Shown here piece by piece: positions 50,937 to 59,480 of a stretch of 64,000 nt of DNA (positions within the stretch are counted from its first letter, which is position 1; every line of letters starts with the position of its first letter). A model generated the notes under the pieces. The model worked only from the letters and a program-made list of their open reading frames with translations. It had not been told where the DNA came from and did no database searches. A program made the position numbers and the translations under genes. This DNA comes from an uncultured Bacteroidales bacterium (GTDB lineage: Bacteria > Bacteroidota > Bacteroidia > Bacteroidales > Paludibacteraceae), in NCBI GenBank assembly GCA_900317345.1, contig ONGK01000002.1:1-64000 (forward strand), written 5' to 3'.

Positions 50937-51593
50937 TTAATCGGTCTGTGCAGTGGTTTGCAGGCTTTTCCATCGATGTAGTCCATAGATGCAGTTGGCG
51001 CACCAGAACGCATACTGAACCGCCATGCAATAATCGCCTGCCCGCAGCCACAAAGCTACGCTGAGAATATCGACAGCGAGCCAGAAGAACCAGTGCTCAC
51101 GAAACGCGAGAATCATCAATATTTGCGCCACGAGTGCCGGCATGGTGGTGAAGGCATCCAAGTAGGGTTGCGTATCATCGGTCCACCTCTCCAATCCCCA
51201 ACCTACAAGCCAAGAGCCAACCAATGTAGACACGATAAGAAGAAGTATTGTGCAGAGTTTGAGCCGACGCACTGTGATGATGTTTTTTGATTCGCTCAAT
51301 CGTCTGCGCCATACATATACGCCATATATCATCGTGATGAAATAGTAAGCATTCATGGCAATCTCTCCGTAGAAGCGCTGGGTGTAGCACAGATAGGTGT
51401 AAGTGCCAACCTGCGCAAATCCAAATGCGTACGTGAGAATATTCCCTTGCGAAGCAAGGCATACCGAGCAAACACCCAAACAGCCACTGAGCAACGACAA
51501 CCATGTGTCATGCGGCATGAGAAAATATGTGACCACCTGAATGAGCAGCCCCAATGCGAGGAAACTATAATCAAACCACTTGCGATTGGTCAT
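50937..51593 (-). CDS. pnuC: Nicotinamide riboside transporter PnuC
   Basis: 218-residue membrane protein with about seven helices. The PnuC pattern is visible: LSLLSGCLGVCSVCLASQGNILTYAFGFAQ, YYFITMIYGVYVW and a C-terminal MAVQYAFWCANCIYGLHRW. The family carries nicotinamide riboside, and some members thiamine, by facilitated diffusion trapped by phosphorylation. No TPP or NAD riboswitch is seen. It overlaps the upstream Ig-like lipoprotein gene by one base and precedes the methyltransferase gene by 23 bp. Confidence 0.9.
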   Translation of the reverse strand: MTNRKWFDYSFLALGLLIQVVTYFLMPHDTWLSLLSGCLGVCSVCLASQGNILTYAFGFAQVGTYTYLCYTQRFYGEIAMNAYYFITMIYGVYVWRRRLSESKNIITVRRLKLCTILLLIVSTLVGSWLVGWGLERWTDDTQPYLDAFTTMPALVAQILMILAFREHWFFWLAVDILSVALWLRAGDYCMAVQYAFWCANCIYGLHRWKSLQTTAQTD

Positions 51594-53530
51594 TACTTCT
51601 TCTTTTCGGGTTTAATCAGTTCCTTCGGCTTCGATTTCATCTGCTCAACGGCAGTGTAATCCCATTCTTGCTCGAAGTCCCAGTTGGACTTCGTCTGAAT
51701 CTTATCCGGGTAATAATATATCCGTTCCGGTTGCCGTTTGTGTTCCCAACTGCCAGTCGTCCATCTGCCATCGCCGTTTTCATCGAGATACAGGCGCATA
51801 TAATAGGTGTCGGGCTTGAGATGCTCGAAGAAAGCTCCTTGCTCCGTGGCGGGCAATTCGCGTATCACTTCGTCCTTGCCATTGAGCAGTTGGATACGTG
51901 CTTTGGGTTCAAAAGGCTTGAGGATGACGCGGAGAGTGGAGTAATCAGCAGGAGTCTTGACCTGTAGCGTATACTTAGCAGCAATATGGGTGACGCCATA
52001 AACATCATATAGCGCTGCGCTGTCAATGGTCAGGTCATATTCTCCGTTCGGCTGCAAATCCGCGAGGATGGTGAGTTTCATTGGCAGCGTATCGTAGGGC
52101 GCAATGCTGAAAGGTACGGGTTTGAGCATCGTGTCGATATGTTCGTACAGATGGAAGGCCTCATGCGGGATGAGTGACAGCGGTGTAGAACAACTGATCC
52201 ATAGCGTGTCGTACATCTCGAAACCTTTGCGAGCGTTCGTCTTCAGTTCCAGACGGCGGTTTCTATTCTGCCGTTCCTGCGCCTCTTTCGCCTTCGCATT
52301 GAGTTTTGGTGCTCTCCATACAGCACGTATAGTATCGGTGTACCACACTAGATTATATACCGAATCAGAATGTCGATACCGTGCCTCGAGGAAGATGCTA
52401 TCCTGCGCAATGGCTATGCTATCTGTGAGCCAAATGGTCACTGTGTCGCCATGCATCGAGAAAGCAGGGTGCATATATGGCGTCGGGTCTATCCAAGCGG
52501 AGTCAGATTTCGTCGAGTCAATCTCCGACGGACGCATCGCGCGCCATGTAGGCAGGCTATCCGGCGAGGATGAGAAGAGCATAGTTATCTGATGCTGCAC
52601 ATCCCGGTTCACTTTCTGCAAGTACAGTTTCTGCTGGAATTCTTTGAATAAAAAGAGTGCTGTCATCGGCCCGTGCGACTCCATTACCGGCATCAATAGC
52701 GGGTCCGGCGTGATGGAATCACCTTGCAGCGAATCGGCCTGCAAAGAATCGATAAGGAGTGAATCCATATGCAGGGAGTCATGCGACAAGCTGTCTGTTG
52801 TATGAACATGCGCGTGTATGGGTGCAGATAGTGAAGCTGACACCGTGATAGGTTCATCAGCGAAAGCCAGTGCCTCCCCGACGGTCAAACGATAGTCACG
52901 TCCGATATCATCCACTGCGTAGATATTATATGTTCCCGGATGGATGTTTCCGATACGGAAACCGCCGGCTGAATCGGTCTTGGCGATGCGGAGGAAGGGG
53001 AGACGCGTGAAAGCCGAATCGGACCTGTCACGATGAATACCCACGAGAATGCCTTGAATCGGGTTGAGCGTTTCTGCGTTATACACATGGCCGAAATGCA
53101 CCAATGTGTCAATCTCCGGACCCGTGGAGAAATAGAACGAAAAACCATGCAGTGGCACTTTCTCCCTGTAGTCACAAACCGCATCACCGAAATCGATGGT
53201 GTAGGTTGTGCTATCATGCAGCGAGTCCTTAAACTGAACAATCAGTTTCTTACCGCGCTGCTTGACATCCGGCGGATTTTGCTGCGGCGGGGACATCATG
53301 AGGTTACCCACGATGTTATTGAGCTGTATATACTCATCGAAGGTAACCTCAATGCGGTCTCCGTGGAAGTTGAGCGCACCTATCTCCGGGTCAGAGTATA
53401 ACGGTATCGGCGGGATGGTGTCTTTTGGTCCACCCTGCGGTCCGATACCTCTGTTCGCACAACTGACGAGCAACAAGGTTGTTCCTATTATTGCCAGAAA
53501 TCGCTTCAATGTTTTTCTATCGTTTACCAA
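51593..53530 (-). CDS. Lipoprotein with N-terminal SbsA-type Ig-like domain
   Basis: 645 residues if translation starts at TTG 53530, which overlaps the kinase stop; TTG 53506 would start directly at KRFLAIIG. A lipobox (LLLVSC) follows. Residues about 35-130 form the SbsA-like Ig domain (DTIPPIPL, ITVEVTFDEYI-like strand, GDAVCDYREKVPLHG). A carboxypeptidase-regulatory-like segment follows (about 140-225, GGFRIGNIHPGTYNIYAVDD). A low-complexity run of repeated DSL units spans about 245-280. The remainder is beta-rich with DENGDGRW near the end. Such proteins are common surface lipoproteins in Bacteroidota and their role is unknown. Confidence 0.8.
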   Translation of the reverse strand: MVNDRKTLKRFLAIIGTTLLLVSCANRGIGPQGGPKDTIPPIPLYSDPEIGALNFHGDRIEVTFDEYIQLNNIVGNLMMSPPQQNPPDVKQRGKKLIVQFKDSLHDSTTYTIDFGDAVCDYREKVPLHGFSFYFSTGPEIDTLVHFGHVYNAETLNPIQGILVGIHRDRSDSAFTRLPFLRIAKTDSAGGFRIGNIHPGTYNIYAVDDIGRDYRLTVGEALAFADEPITVSASLSAPIHAHVHTTDSLSHDSLHMDSLLIDSLQADSLQGDSITPDPLLMPVMESHGPMTALFLFKEFQQKLYLQKVNRDVQHQITMLFSSSPDSLPTWRAMRPSEIDSTKSDSAWIDPTPYMHPAFSMHGDTVTIWLTDSIAIAQDSIFLEARYRHSDSVYNLVWYTDTIRAVWRAPKLNAKAKEAQERQNRNRRLELKTNARKGFEMYDTLWISCSTPLSLIPHEAFHLYEHIDTMLKPVPFSIAPYDTLPMKLTILADLQPNGEYDLTIDSAALYDVYGVTHIAAKYTLQVKTPADYSTLRVILKPFEPKARIQLLNGKDEVIRELPATEQGAFFEHLKPDTYYMRLYLDENGDGRWTTGSWEHKRQPERIYYYPDKIQTKSNWDFEQEWDYTAVEQMKSKPKELIKPEKKK

Positions 53531-54480
53531 GCCAAACTTGAAGCTCCAAGAATAGCAGCATCGCTATCCTTAAGAACAGAGATGGAAACAGGAATCTTAC
53601 CCTTCCAAATAGGCATGAGGTTCTCGTCCAGCGCTTCGCGTATGGGGTCCATAATCCAGTGGCCGGACTTCGTCAGACCACCGAAGAGGATGATAGCCTC
53701 CGGGCTGGAGAAATGGACGAAGTCTGCCAGTTTCTGTCCCAGCAGATGTCCTGTGTAGTCGAATATCTGTTTCGCTACAAGGTCTCCCTTTTCGGCAGCA
53801 TCAAACACATCTTTGGAAGTGATATGGTCAATATCCTCCACTTGGCGCAGCAGTGTCGGCTGCGTGGTGGACGTGACAATCTCCTTGGCGGTGCGTGCTA
53901 CACCGGTAGCAGAAGCATACGCTTCAATACAGCCCTTCTGACCGCAACCACAGAGACGTCCGTTGCCGCTATGGTCGATTTTGCAGTGACCCAACTCGCC
54001 GGCGAAACCATCGTGACCGTACAGCAGTTTGCCGTCTATCACGATACCCGAACCGACACCGGTGCCCAGCGTGATGACGATGAAATTCTTCATGCCTCGC
54101 GCCGAGCCGTAAATCATTTCGCCTTGCGCCGCTGCATTAGCATCATTGGTGATGGTGCATTTGACACCCATCCGCTCGCTGATGAGTTTGGCGAAAGGCA
54201 CGACACCTTTCCACGGCAGGTTCGGAGCCTGCTCAATGCAGCCTGAGTAGAAGTTGGCATTGGGCGCACCGCAACCGATACCGACGATGTCGCTCATTGA
54301 AAGACCTTCTTCCTTCACCAGATTCTTCATTCCTTCGCAGAGCACATCGCAATATTCATCTATATCCGGATATTTGGGCGTTGGAATAGAGTTCCAGCGC
54401 AACACTTTACCTTCATCACTTACTAAACCAAACTTGGTGCCTGTTCCACCCAAGTCTATACCTAAAGCATACTTCTTCAT
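53524..54480 (-). CDS. ROK-family glucokinase
   Basis: 318 residues. ATP-binding DLGGTGTK at 9-16, substrate-binding region TNDANAAAQGE with catalytic Asp, GTGVGSGIVIDG, the ELGH motif (FAGELGHCKI), and the zinc-binding CGCGQKGCIEAYAS identify a ROK kinase. With the hexose transporter 2 bp upstream it most likely phosphorylates imported glucose, though fructose or mannose cannot be excluded. Its stop overlaps the start of the Ig-like lipoprotein gene. Confidence 0.92.
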   Translation of the reverse strand: MKKYALGIDLGGTGTKFGLVSDEGKVLRWNSIPTPKYPDIDEYCDVLCEGMKNLVKEEGLSMSDIVGIGCGAPNANFYSGCIEQAPNLPWKGVVPFAKLISERMGVKCTITNDANAAAQGEMIYGSARGMKNFIVITLGTGVGSGIVIDGKLLYGHDGFAGELGHCKIDHSGNGRLCGCGQKGCIEAYASATGVARTAKEIVTSTTQPTLLRQVEDIDHITSKDVFDAAEKGDLVAKQIFDYTGHLLGQKLADFVHFSSPEAIILFGGLTKSGHWIMDPIREALDENLMPIWKGKIPVSISVLKDSDAAILGASSLAW

Positions 54481-54482
54481 GG

Positions 54483-55739
54483 TTAATCAATTTTAATATC
54501 AGTATTTACATTTTTGCTACCCCACAGTGCGTAATAGAGGATGAACGCTACGCCAATAACGGGCACGATATAACTCAGCAGGCAGTTATGCGCCGCAACG
54601 ATACTTTGGATATACGGTACAACACCTCCGCCGACCACCATCATCATGAAGATACCCGACGCTTTCGCTGTGTATTTACCCAGACCTTCAGTGGCCATAT
54701 TGAATATAGAAGTCCACATCACAGAAGTGCATAGACCACAGAGGACGAGCAGCGTAGATGCTAACGGCACATCGATGACAGCACCCTGCACGATACTCTT
54801 GACCATGATACTATCGCCTATGCACATGGCGGCTACCATCAGCGCGATAGCTGCACTCGCTACGCAGATGACCATCGTGCGGCTGCTTACTTTGCCACCG
54901 ATGGCCGAACCGATGAAGCGGCCGATGAGCATCAGCAGCCAGTAGCGGCCGGCGATCAGACCTGCGGCAGCAAAACCAATTTTCGGTGTCAGATAACTAA
55001 TCAGCGTGGCAGGAATACCTACCTCTACACCGACATAGAAGAAGATAGCAATCACACCCAGCGTCAAATGACGGAAAGCCCACGGGCTGCGCTCGTACAC
55101 CACTTCCTGACCTGCTCCGGCAGGTTCAGCGAGCGGCGTGAGACGAATGATGAGATAGATGACAGCAAACACAGCCATCGCTATATAAAGCACCACATTC
55201 ACATCCGCAATACCCTTACCCGCAAGACTTTCGCCAATGATGGCACCTACGAGCATCGGCGTCAAGGCGCCGGAGAGCGAGTTGAGCGTACCGCCGATCA
55301 TATTCAACTGGTTACCGCGGTTACCGCCGCCACCCAGCAGGTTCAGCATCGGGTTCACAACGGTATTGAGCATACATACGCAGAAACCGCCCAGCAAGGC
55401 ACCGAACAGATAAACCGCAAAGCTGTCAAACACACCACTCAGCCACTGAACGGAGATACCGATGAAGCCCAGGAAGATAGCAGTCAGCGCCGTACGCTTG
55501 TAACCATACTTCGACAAGATGTTTCCTGCCGGAATACCCATGATAAGGTAGGCAAGAAAATTGAAGAGGTTACCTAACATACCCATTCGTTCAGCTTGCG
55601 CGGGGTCGTCAAACGAAGCGCCCCAGATTTTACCTACAGGAGCGGCCAAATTGGTGACAAAAGAAATCATTGCGTAGAGAAACATCATCGCAACAATCGT
55701 GATAATTGTCAAAGACTTGTTTTGTTGTTTTGTTTCCAT
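54483..55739 (-). CDS. gluP: MFS glucose/galactose transporter (FucP/GluP type)
   Basis: 418 residues with 12 predicted helices. FucP/GluP features are the N-terminal FLYAMISFVTNLAAP, LIMGIPAGNILSKYGYKRT, FCVCMLNTVVNPMLNLLGGGGNRG, and a C-terminal VGGGVVPYIQS. It is a proton-linked hexose importer. The ROK kinase gene follows 2 bp after the stop, forming an uptake-phosphorylation pair. The peptidase gene lies 29 bp upstream. Some relatives move only glucose and galactose; the exact sugar is inferred. Confidence 0.9.
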   Translation of the reverse strand: METKQQNKSLTIITIVAMMFLYAMISFVTNLAAPVGKIWGASFDDPAQAERMGMLGNLFNFLAYLIMGIPAGNILSKYGYKRTALTAIFLGFIGISVQWLSGVFDSFAVYLFGALLGGFCVCMLNTVVNPMLNLLGGGGNRGNQLNMIGGTLNSLSGALTPMLVGAIIGESLAGKGIADVNVVLYIAMAVFAVIYLIIRLTPLAEPAGAGQEVVYERSPWAFRHLTLGVIAIFFYVGVEVGIPATLISYLTPKIGFAAAGLIAGRYWLLMLIGRFIGSAIGGKVSSRTMVICVASAAIALMVAAMCIGDSIMVKSIVQGAVIDVPLASTLLVLCGLCTSVMWTSIFNMATEGLGKYTAKASGIFMMMVVGGGVVPYIQSIVAAHNCLLSYIVPVIGVAFILYYALWGSKNVNTDIKID

Positions 55740-55768
55740 AATATTAAACTTGAAATTATAATTTTAAA

Positions 55769-57778
55769 TTAATGTAATTCCTTCTCCAAGAAGCGTAAAA
55801 TACGCTCATGCATATGTTGCGCGTTATTGCCGTTGCGCAGATGGTGGTTGTCGTCCGGATAGAGCTGCATCTCAAATTGCTTGTCCGCGCGGACGAGAGC
55901 ATCGATATACTGCAGGGTGTGCTGCACATGTACATTGTCATCGCCTGTGCCGTGGATGATGAGCACTTCGCCCGTCAGGTCGGCAGCTCTGTTGAGCAGC
56001 GACGCCTCTTCATAGCCGCGGTCGTTCACCTGCGGACGACGCATATAGCGCTCCGTGTATGCGCTGTCATACAGCCGCCAGTCCGTTACCGGCGCAATTG
56101 CCACGCCGGCTTTGAAAGGATGGTTCTTCTGACTCATCGTGAAGAGCGTCTCATAGCCGCCGTAGGACCAGCCGAGCAATGCCATACGCGAGCCGTCGAT
56201 GTCTTCGCGGCGAGCCATATAGTTAGCCGCCGCTATCAGGTCCTCTGCCTCTTTCTGCCCCAGACTCATGTAGGTCTCATTGCGCCATGCCCGTCCTTTG
56301 CAATCGCTGCCGCGCGGGTCCACAATCAGCACCGCATAACCGGCTTCCACCAGCGCGTATTCGAATTTCTTACGCCATCGATTAAGCACCCGTTGGCTCG
56401 CTGGACCGCTATAGTGCATGATGATTAATGGCTGTTGGCTGTTAGCTGCCATCTGTTGACTTTTGAGCAGCATCGCTTCCAGTTGTTGACCATTTTTATT
56501 GGGGATGGTTATTAGTTCCGGCTCAGGGAGCGAGTGGCTTTTCCATAGCTGTTGAGTCTCAGTATTGTCTAGGATTACACCGAGATAAGTCGCTTTTGCC
56601 CCTTTGATACCATAGAGCGTGTATGTATTGGGCGTGGTGAAGGACTGGAAACAATCTATCATCTTCTTGCCATCCTTGGAGAAGCGTGCGCTGTGCATAC
56701 CCTCTTCGGTGGTCAGTTGTGTGCTTTCGCTTTTTTTGAAGTTGACGGCATAGACTTGTCGCGTGGCGGGTGTAGGAGCGGCCTGGTAATACAGCATTTG
56801 CGTTTTTTCGTCCACAGCATACAGCGCAGTTACGTCAATGCCTTCCGGCGTGAGTGCCTGCATTTTGCTTCCATCGTGTGCATATAGAAAAGCTTGCCGC
56901 CATCCGTTTTGCTCACTCAGTACAACCACACGCCCATCATTCATCCACAGCCATTCGTCAAACAGGCTGTAGTCCACAAAATACAGCTTGCTCTCGCTGC
57001 GATACCATGGGCTGGCAACTGTCGATCTGGCATTGCATGAAAGCACTTCCGCTTTTGTCTGGTCGCGGTTGACGCGCAGCACGAACAGGGTGTTGTCGTC
57101 TTTCCAGCGTAGGCGCGGGAAATAGACATCTGCGTTCTCTTTGTTCACCTGCATGGTTAGGATGCCTTTCGTGGCTACATCATACACACAAACGCTTGCT
57201 TTGGCGTTGCTGCAACCTGCTTTGGGGTAACGCAAACTGTCTATACTCGGATATTGTGCATTCAGATATTTCTCATATGTAAAACTCGGCACTTCGCGTT
57301 CATCAAGGCGAACGAATGCCAATTGTTTCGAATCGGGACTCCATGCAAACAGCGCCGTGGTGGCAAATTCCTCTTCGTATAACCAGTCAGCAATGCCGCT
57401 TATGATATCTGTATTCTCCTCTTTGGTTACCGCCACTTCTGTGCCGAAATCGAGTTTGTGGATATACAGGTTGTTTCCTTTAGCAAACGCCACATAGCGT
57501 CCATTCGGACTCATCACCGCATCGCGCACCTTTCCGAGGCTCATACCGGCACCGAGTTGCTTGCGCGTGTGGCGCATCGTATCAATGACATACCAGTCTG
57601 CCAGCCTGGAGTGGCGGAAGATACGTTCTTCGTTCTCGCACTCCAGCCGATAGCGAAAGGCTGTCGGGTCTGTGTTTCCCAAAATACTGTCCTGCTCTGC
57701 AATGGAGAGTTTCTGTGCATTGTAGTCACCGTTCAAAATCCCGGTGAGCACTGTACATATAATCAGTAATAACCTCAT
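55769..57778 (-). CDS. S9-family dipeptidyl peptidase IV-like serine peptidase
   Basis: 669 residues with an N-terminal hydrophobic signal (MRLLLIICTVLTGIL). The beta-propeller part contains the DPP4 double-Glu motif (ADWLYEEEF) that binds substrate N-termini. The alpha/beta hydrolase part has the nucleophile S538 in GWSYGGYE, Asp in HGTGDDNVH and His in DDNHHLR. It removes N-terminal X-Pro dipeptides in the periplasm or at the surface. The insert QMAANSQQPL comes from tandem GGCTGTTG/A units. The start overlaps the upstream gene stop (ATGA). Confidence 0.93.
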   Translation of the reverse strand: MRLLLIICTVLTGILNGDYNAQKLSIAEQDSILGNTDPTAFRYRLECENEERIFRHSRLADWYVIDTMRHTRKQLGAGMSLGKVRDAVMSPNGRYVAFAKGNNLYIHKLDFGTEVAVTKEENTDIISGIADWLYEEEFATTALFAWSPDSKQLAFVRLDEREVPSFTYEKYLNAQYPSIDSLRYPKAGCSNAKASVCVYDVATKGILTMQVNKENADVYFPRLRWKDDNTLFVLRVNRDQTKAEVLSCNARSTVASPWYRSESKLYFVDYSLFDEWLWMNDGRVVVLSEQNGWRQAFLYAHDGSKMQALTPEGIDVTALYAVDEKTQMLYYQAAPTPATRQVYAVNFKKSESTQLTTEEGMHSARFSKDGKKMIDCFQSFTTPNTYTLYGIKGAKATYLGVILDNTETQQLWKSHSLPEPELITIPNKNGQQLEAMLLKSQQMAANSQQPLIIMHYSGPASQRVLNRWRKKFEYALVEAGYAVLIVDPRGSDCKGRAWRNETYMSLGQKEAEDLIAAANYMARREDIDGSRMALLGWSYGGYETLFTMSQKNHPFKAGVAIAPVTDWRLYDSAYTERYMRRPQVNDRGYEEASLLNRAADLTGEVLIIHGTGDDNVHVQHTLQYIDALVRADKQFEMQLYPDDNHHLRNGNNAQHMHERILRFLEKELH

Positions 57779-59007
57779 TTCTTTCTTAAATATTTTTGTC
57801 CGTCAATTATTATCAAATCGTAGTTGCCGAAGTGCATAAGAATTCGCTCTCCTGCAGATGGTGCACTTGGTGCATTCTCAATATCCTGCGGGCTCTCGGG
57901 ATGGCAGGTTATTATCGGGTCTGTCTTTGGAACCGGCAGGAGCAAAGCCATCGGTGAAGGCCCCGGATTTGCTTGTAGCAGACCGGCATAGAAGTCATAA
58001 CCATCTCCGCTCATGATATTGAGCCATAGCACATAGTTCTTTTGGTTAACGGTGGTGTAGAAAAGCGTTTCTTCGCCGTCGTGATAGACCTGCCACGGCG
58101 ATGCTATAGCCGCCATGTCCGTGCCGGAATAGCCGATAGGCGTTTGCGTTGCATGATGCGTGATGAAGGCGGTGTTTTCAGCGGTGAACGTGATGTCGTA
58201 ATACTGGTTCGGATCGTTATGCTGAATGCTGTTAAAATCCATCCGGCCATCCTCCGGAACACCTGTAAGCGCTATCTCGACAGCGCGGTTGACATACTGA
58301 TATATGCCCGACTCCAACTCCGTTGCGTACACCTCTTCCGGTATGTTGTTGAAGCGATATGTTGCCCAAAGCGTACGGTCGCTATTCATATAAAACCGCT
58401 CGCCGGCAGGATATAGAGCATACAGATAATCAGGTGTTTCCCAGAACTCTATGCCTGACCATCCGATGAACTGCCACTGCGCGGTATCCGGCATACAGGG
58501 CAAAAGCACACCTTGCATACCCGCTTCCTCCGTCAACGTAGCATAGACACGGCTGCCGTTCATCAGCGTAACAGTATATGCCGGCCGTGAAGCATAAGTG
58601 ATGGTAAAAGCATCTACATAGAGTGAGTTTTGAGTGCCGCTCACCGTGATAGTTAGTGCGTTTACGTTATTTTTCTGCCCAGAGAACACTTGTACCGCGT
58701 TGCTCACACTCTGCCAAGTAACACTCATGTTGGCCAAAGACGTATTGTCGGCCATTACAGAAATCTGCCCTGCACCTGCGTTTTTATTCGAGCGCATAGC
58801 CAGACTCACACTCTCTATCGTGATACCGTTCAAATTACTCAAACTGAGAGTTGCCACATCGCCGGCCCGCACATGTCCTGCGTTATAAGTATTGCTATAC
58901 GAGACATTTATATCGTACGGCACGGTGGAGTCATCGCTCAAGTGGACAGTGTTTTTATCTACCACCGTCCATGTCATTGTTGCCAATAAAACCAATAAAA
59001 GTTTCAT
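57775..59007 (-). CDS. Secreted beta-rich protein heading the peptidase-transporter operon
   Basis: 410 residues from ATG 59007; the longer frame adds a non-signal N-terminus, whereas MKLLLVLLATMTWT is a short signal peptide. The first part (about 15-145) resembles the N-terminal domain of the large secreted proteins here (DVATLSLSNLNGITIESVSLAMRSN). InlB-like FIGWSGIEFW and a further beta domain follow. The C-terminus (ERILMHFGNYDLIIIDGQKYL) is a shortened form of the sorting-like tail. No catalytic motif is seen. It is the first gene after the promoter at 59026-59057 and is coupled to the S9 peptidase by an ATGA overlap. Confidence 0.7.
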   Translation of the reverse strand: MKLLLVLLATMTWTVVDKNTVHLSDDSTVPYDINVSYSNTYNAGHVRAGDVATLSLSNLNGITIESVSLAMRSNKNAGAGQISVMADNTSLANMSVTWQSVSNAVQVFSGQKNNVNALTITVSGTQNSLYVDAFTITYASRPAYTVTLMNGSRVYATLTEEAGMQGVLLPCMPDTAQWQFIGWSGIEFWETPDYLYALYPAGERFYMNSDRTLWATYRFNNIPEEVYATELESGIYQYVNRAVEIALTGVPEDGRMDFNSIQHNDPNQYYDITFTAENTAFITHHATQTPIGYSGTDMAAIASPWQVYHDGEETLFYTTVNQKNYVLWLNIMSGDGYDFYAGLLQANPGPSPMALLLPVPKTDPIITCHPESPQDIENAPSAPSAGERILMHFGNYDLIIIDGQKYLRKK

Positions 59008-59025
59008 CCATGTACAATTTACGGC

Positions 59026-59057
59026 GCAAAGATACAAAAAATAAATGATATACGCAA
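59026..59057 (-). promoter_or_regulatory. Promoter of the seven-gene operon 59007-50092
   Basis: Minus strand: TATCTTTGC at 59034-59026 and TTG at 59057-59055, 20 bp apart. No other canonical promoter is seen before the end of the operon. Confidence 0.75.
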
Positions 59058-59128
59058 GAATTTAATAATGATTTATTAAATTAATTGCTTTGAAATAGCG
59101 AGAAAAGGCATGTATATGGCGATTTTAA

Positions 59129-59162
59129 CCAAAAGAAGCGGCCAACAGGTCGCTTCTTTTGG
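59129..59162 (-). terminator. Bidirectional terminator after the RND operon
   Basis: Perfect stem CCAAAAGAAGCG / CGCTTCTTTTGG with a 10-base loop. It lies 17 bp beyond the PII-like gene stop and upstream of the next leftward promoter. Confidence 0.8.
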
Positions 59163-59178
59163 TTGGTAGTATCATCCG

Positions 59179-59472
59179 TCAAACCGTTGCTACGATATCC
59201 CAGACGAAAGCTCGGACGCCCACTTCCTCGTTGCGCATGTCGAGTTTCTTGACGGATTCGAGAAGTGCAGGCACTTGGTCATCTTCCACAACGGTGATGA
59301 CGCAGGAGTTCATCTCGGGCCAGGCGTGCGTACCACGACGGGGTTCACCGCCGTTGGTACCACGACCTTGTACCTGCTCAAAGAACGTGAAGCCTTTGAC
59401 ACCCAACACGTCCAACATATATTCGACTCTACCTGTGTTCGCTTGGTTGAACACGATCATAACACTTTTCAT
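59179..59472 (-). CDS. PII-like small protein linked to an RND pump
   Basis: 97 residues. The pattern of strands and the ferredoxin-like arrangement (MKSVMIVFNQANTGRVEYML, GVKGFTFFEQVQGRG, NSCVITVVEDDQVPALLESV) resemble the PII superfamily. The T-loop region carries GEPRRGTHAWPE. Canonical GlnB residues such as the uridylylated Tyr are not evident. PII-like proteins often accompany transporters. It is 8 bp downstream of the permease gene, so regulation of the pump or a metal-related role is possible but unproven. Confidence 0.7.
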   Translation of the reverse strand: MKSVMIVFNQANTGRVEYMLDVLGVKGFTFFEQVQGRGTNGGEPRRGTHAWPEMNSCVITVVEDDQVPALLESVKKLDMRNEEVGVRAFVWDIVATV

Positions 59473-59480
59473 GAGGTCAA

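Noticed and set aside
50914..51051. Longer N-terminus for the TrmH-family protein
   Set aside because: The extra 46 codons overlap pnuC and do not match the family, whereas the ATG at 50913 begins the conserved N-terminal domain.
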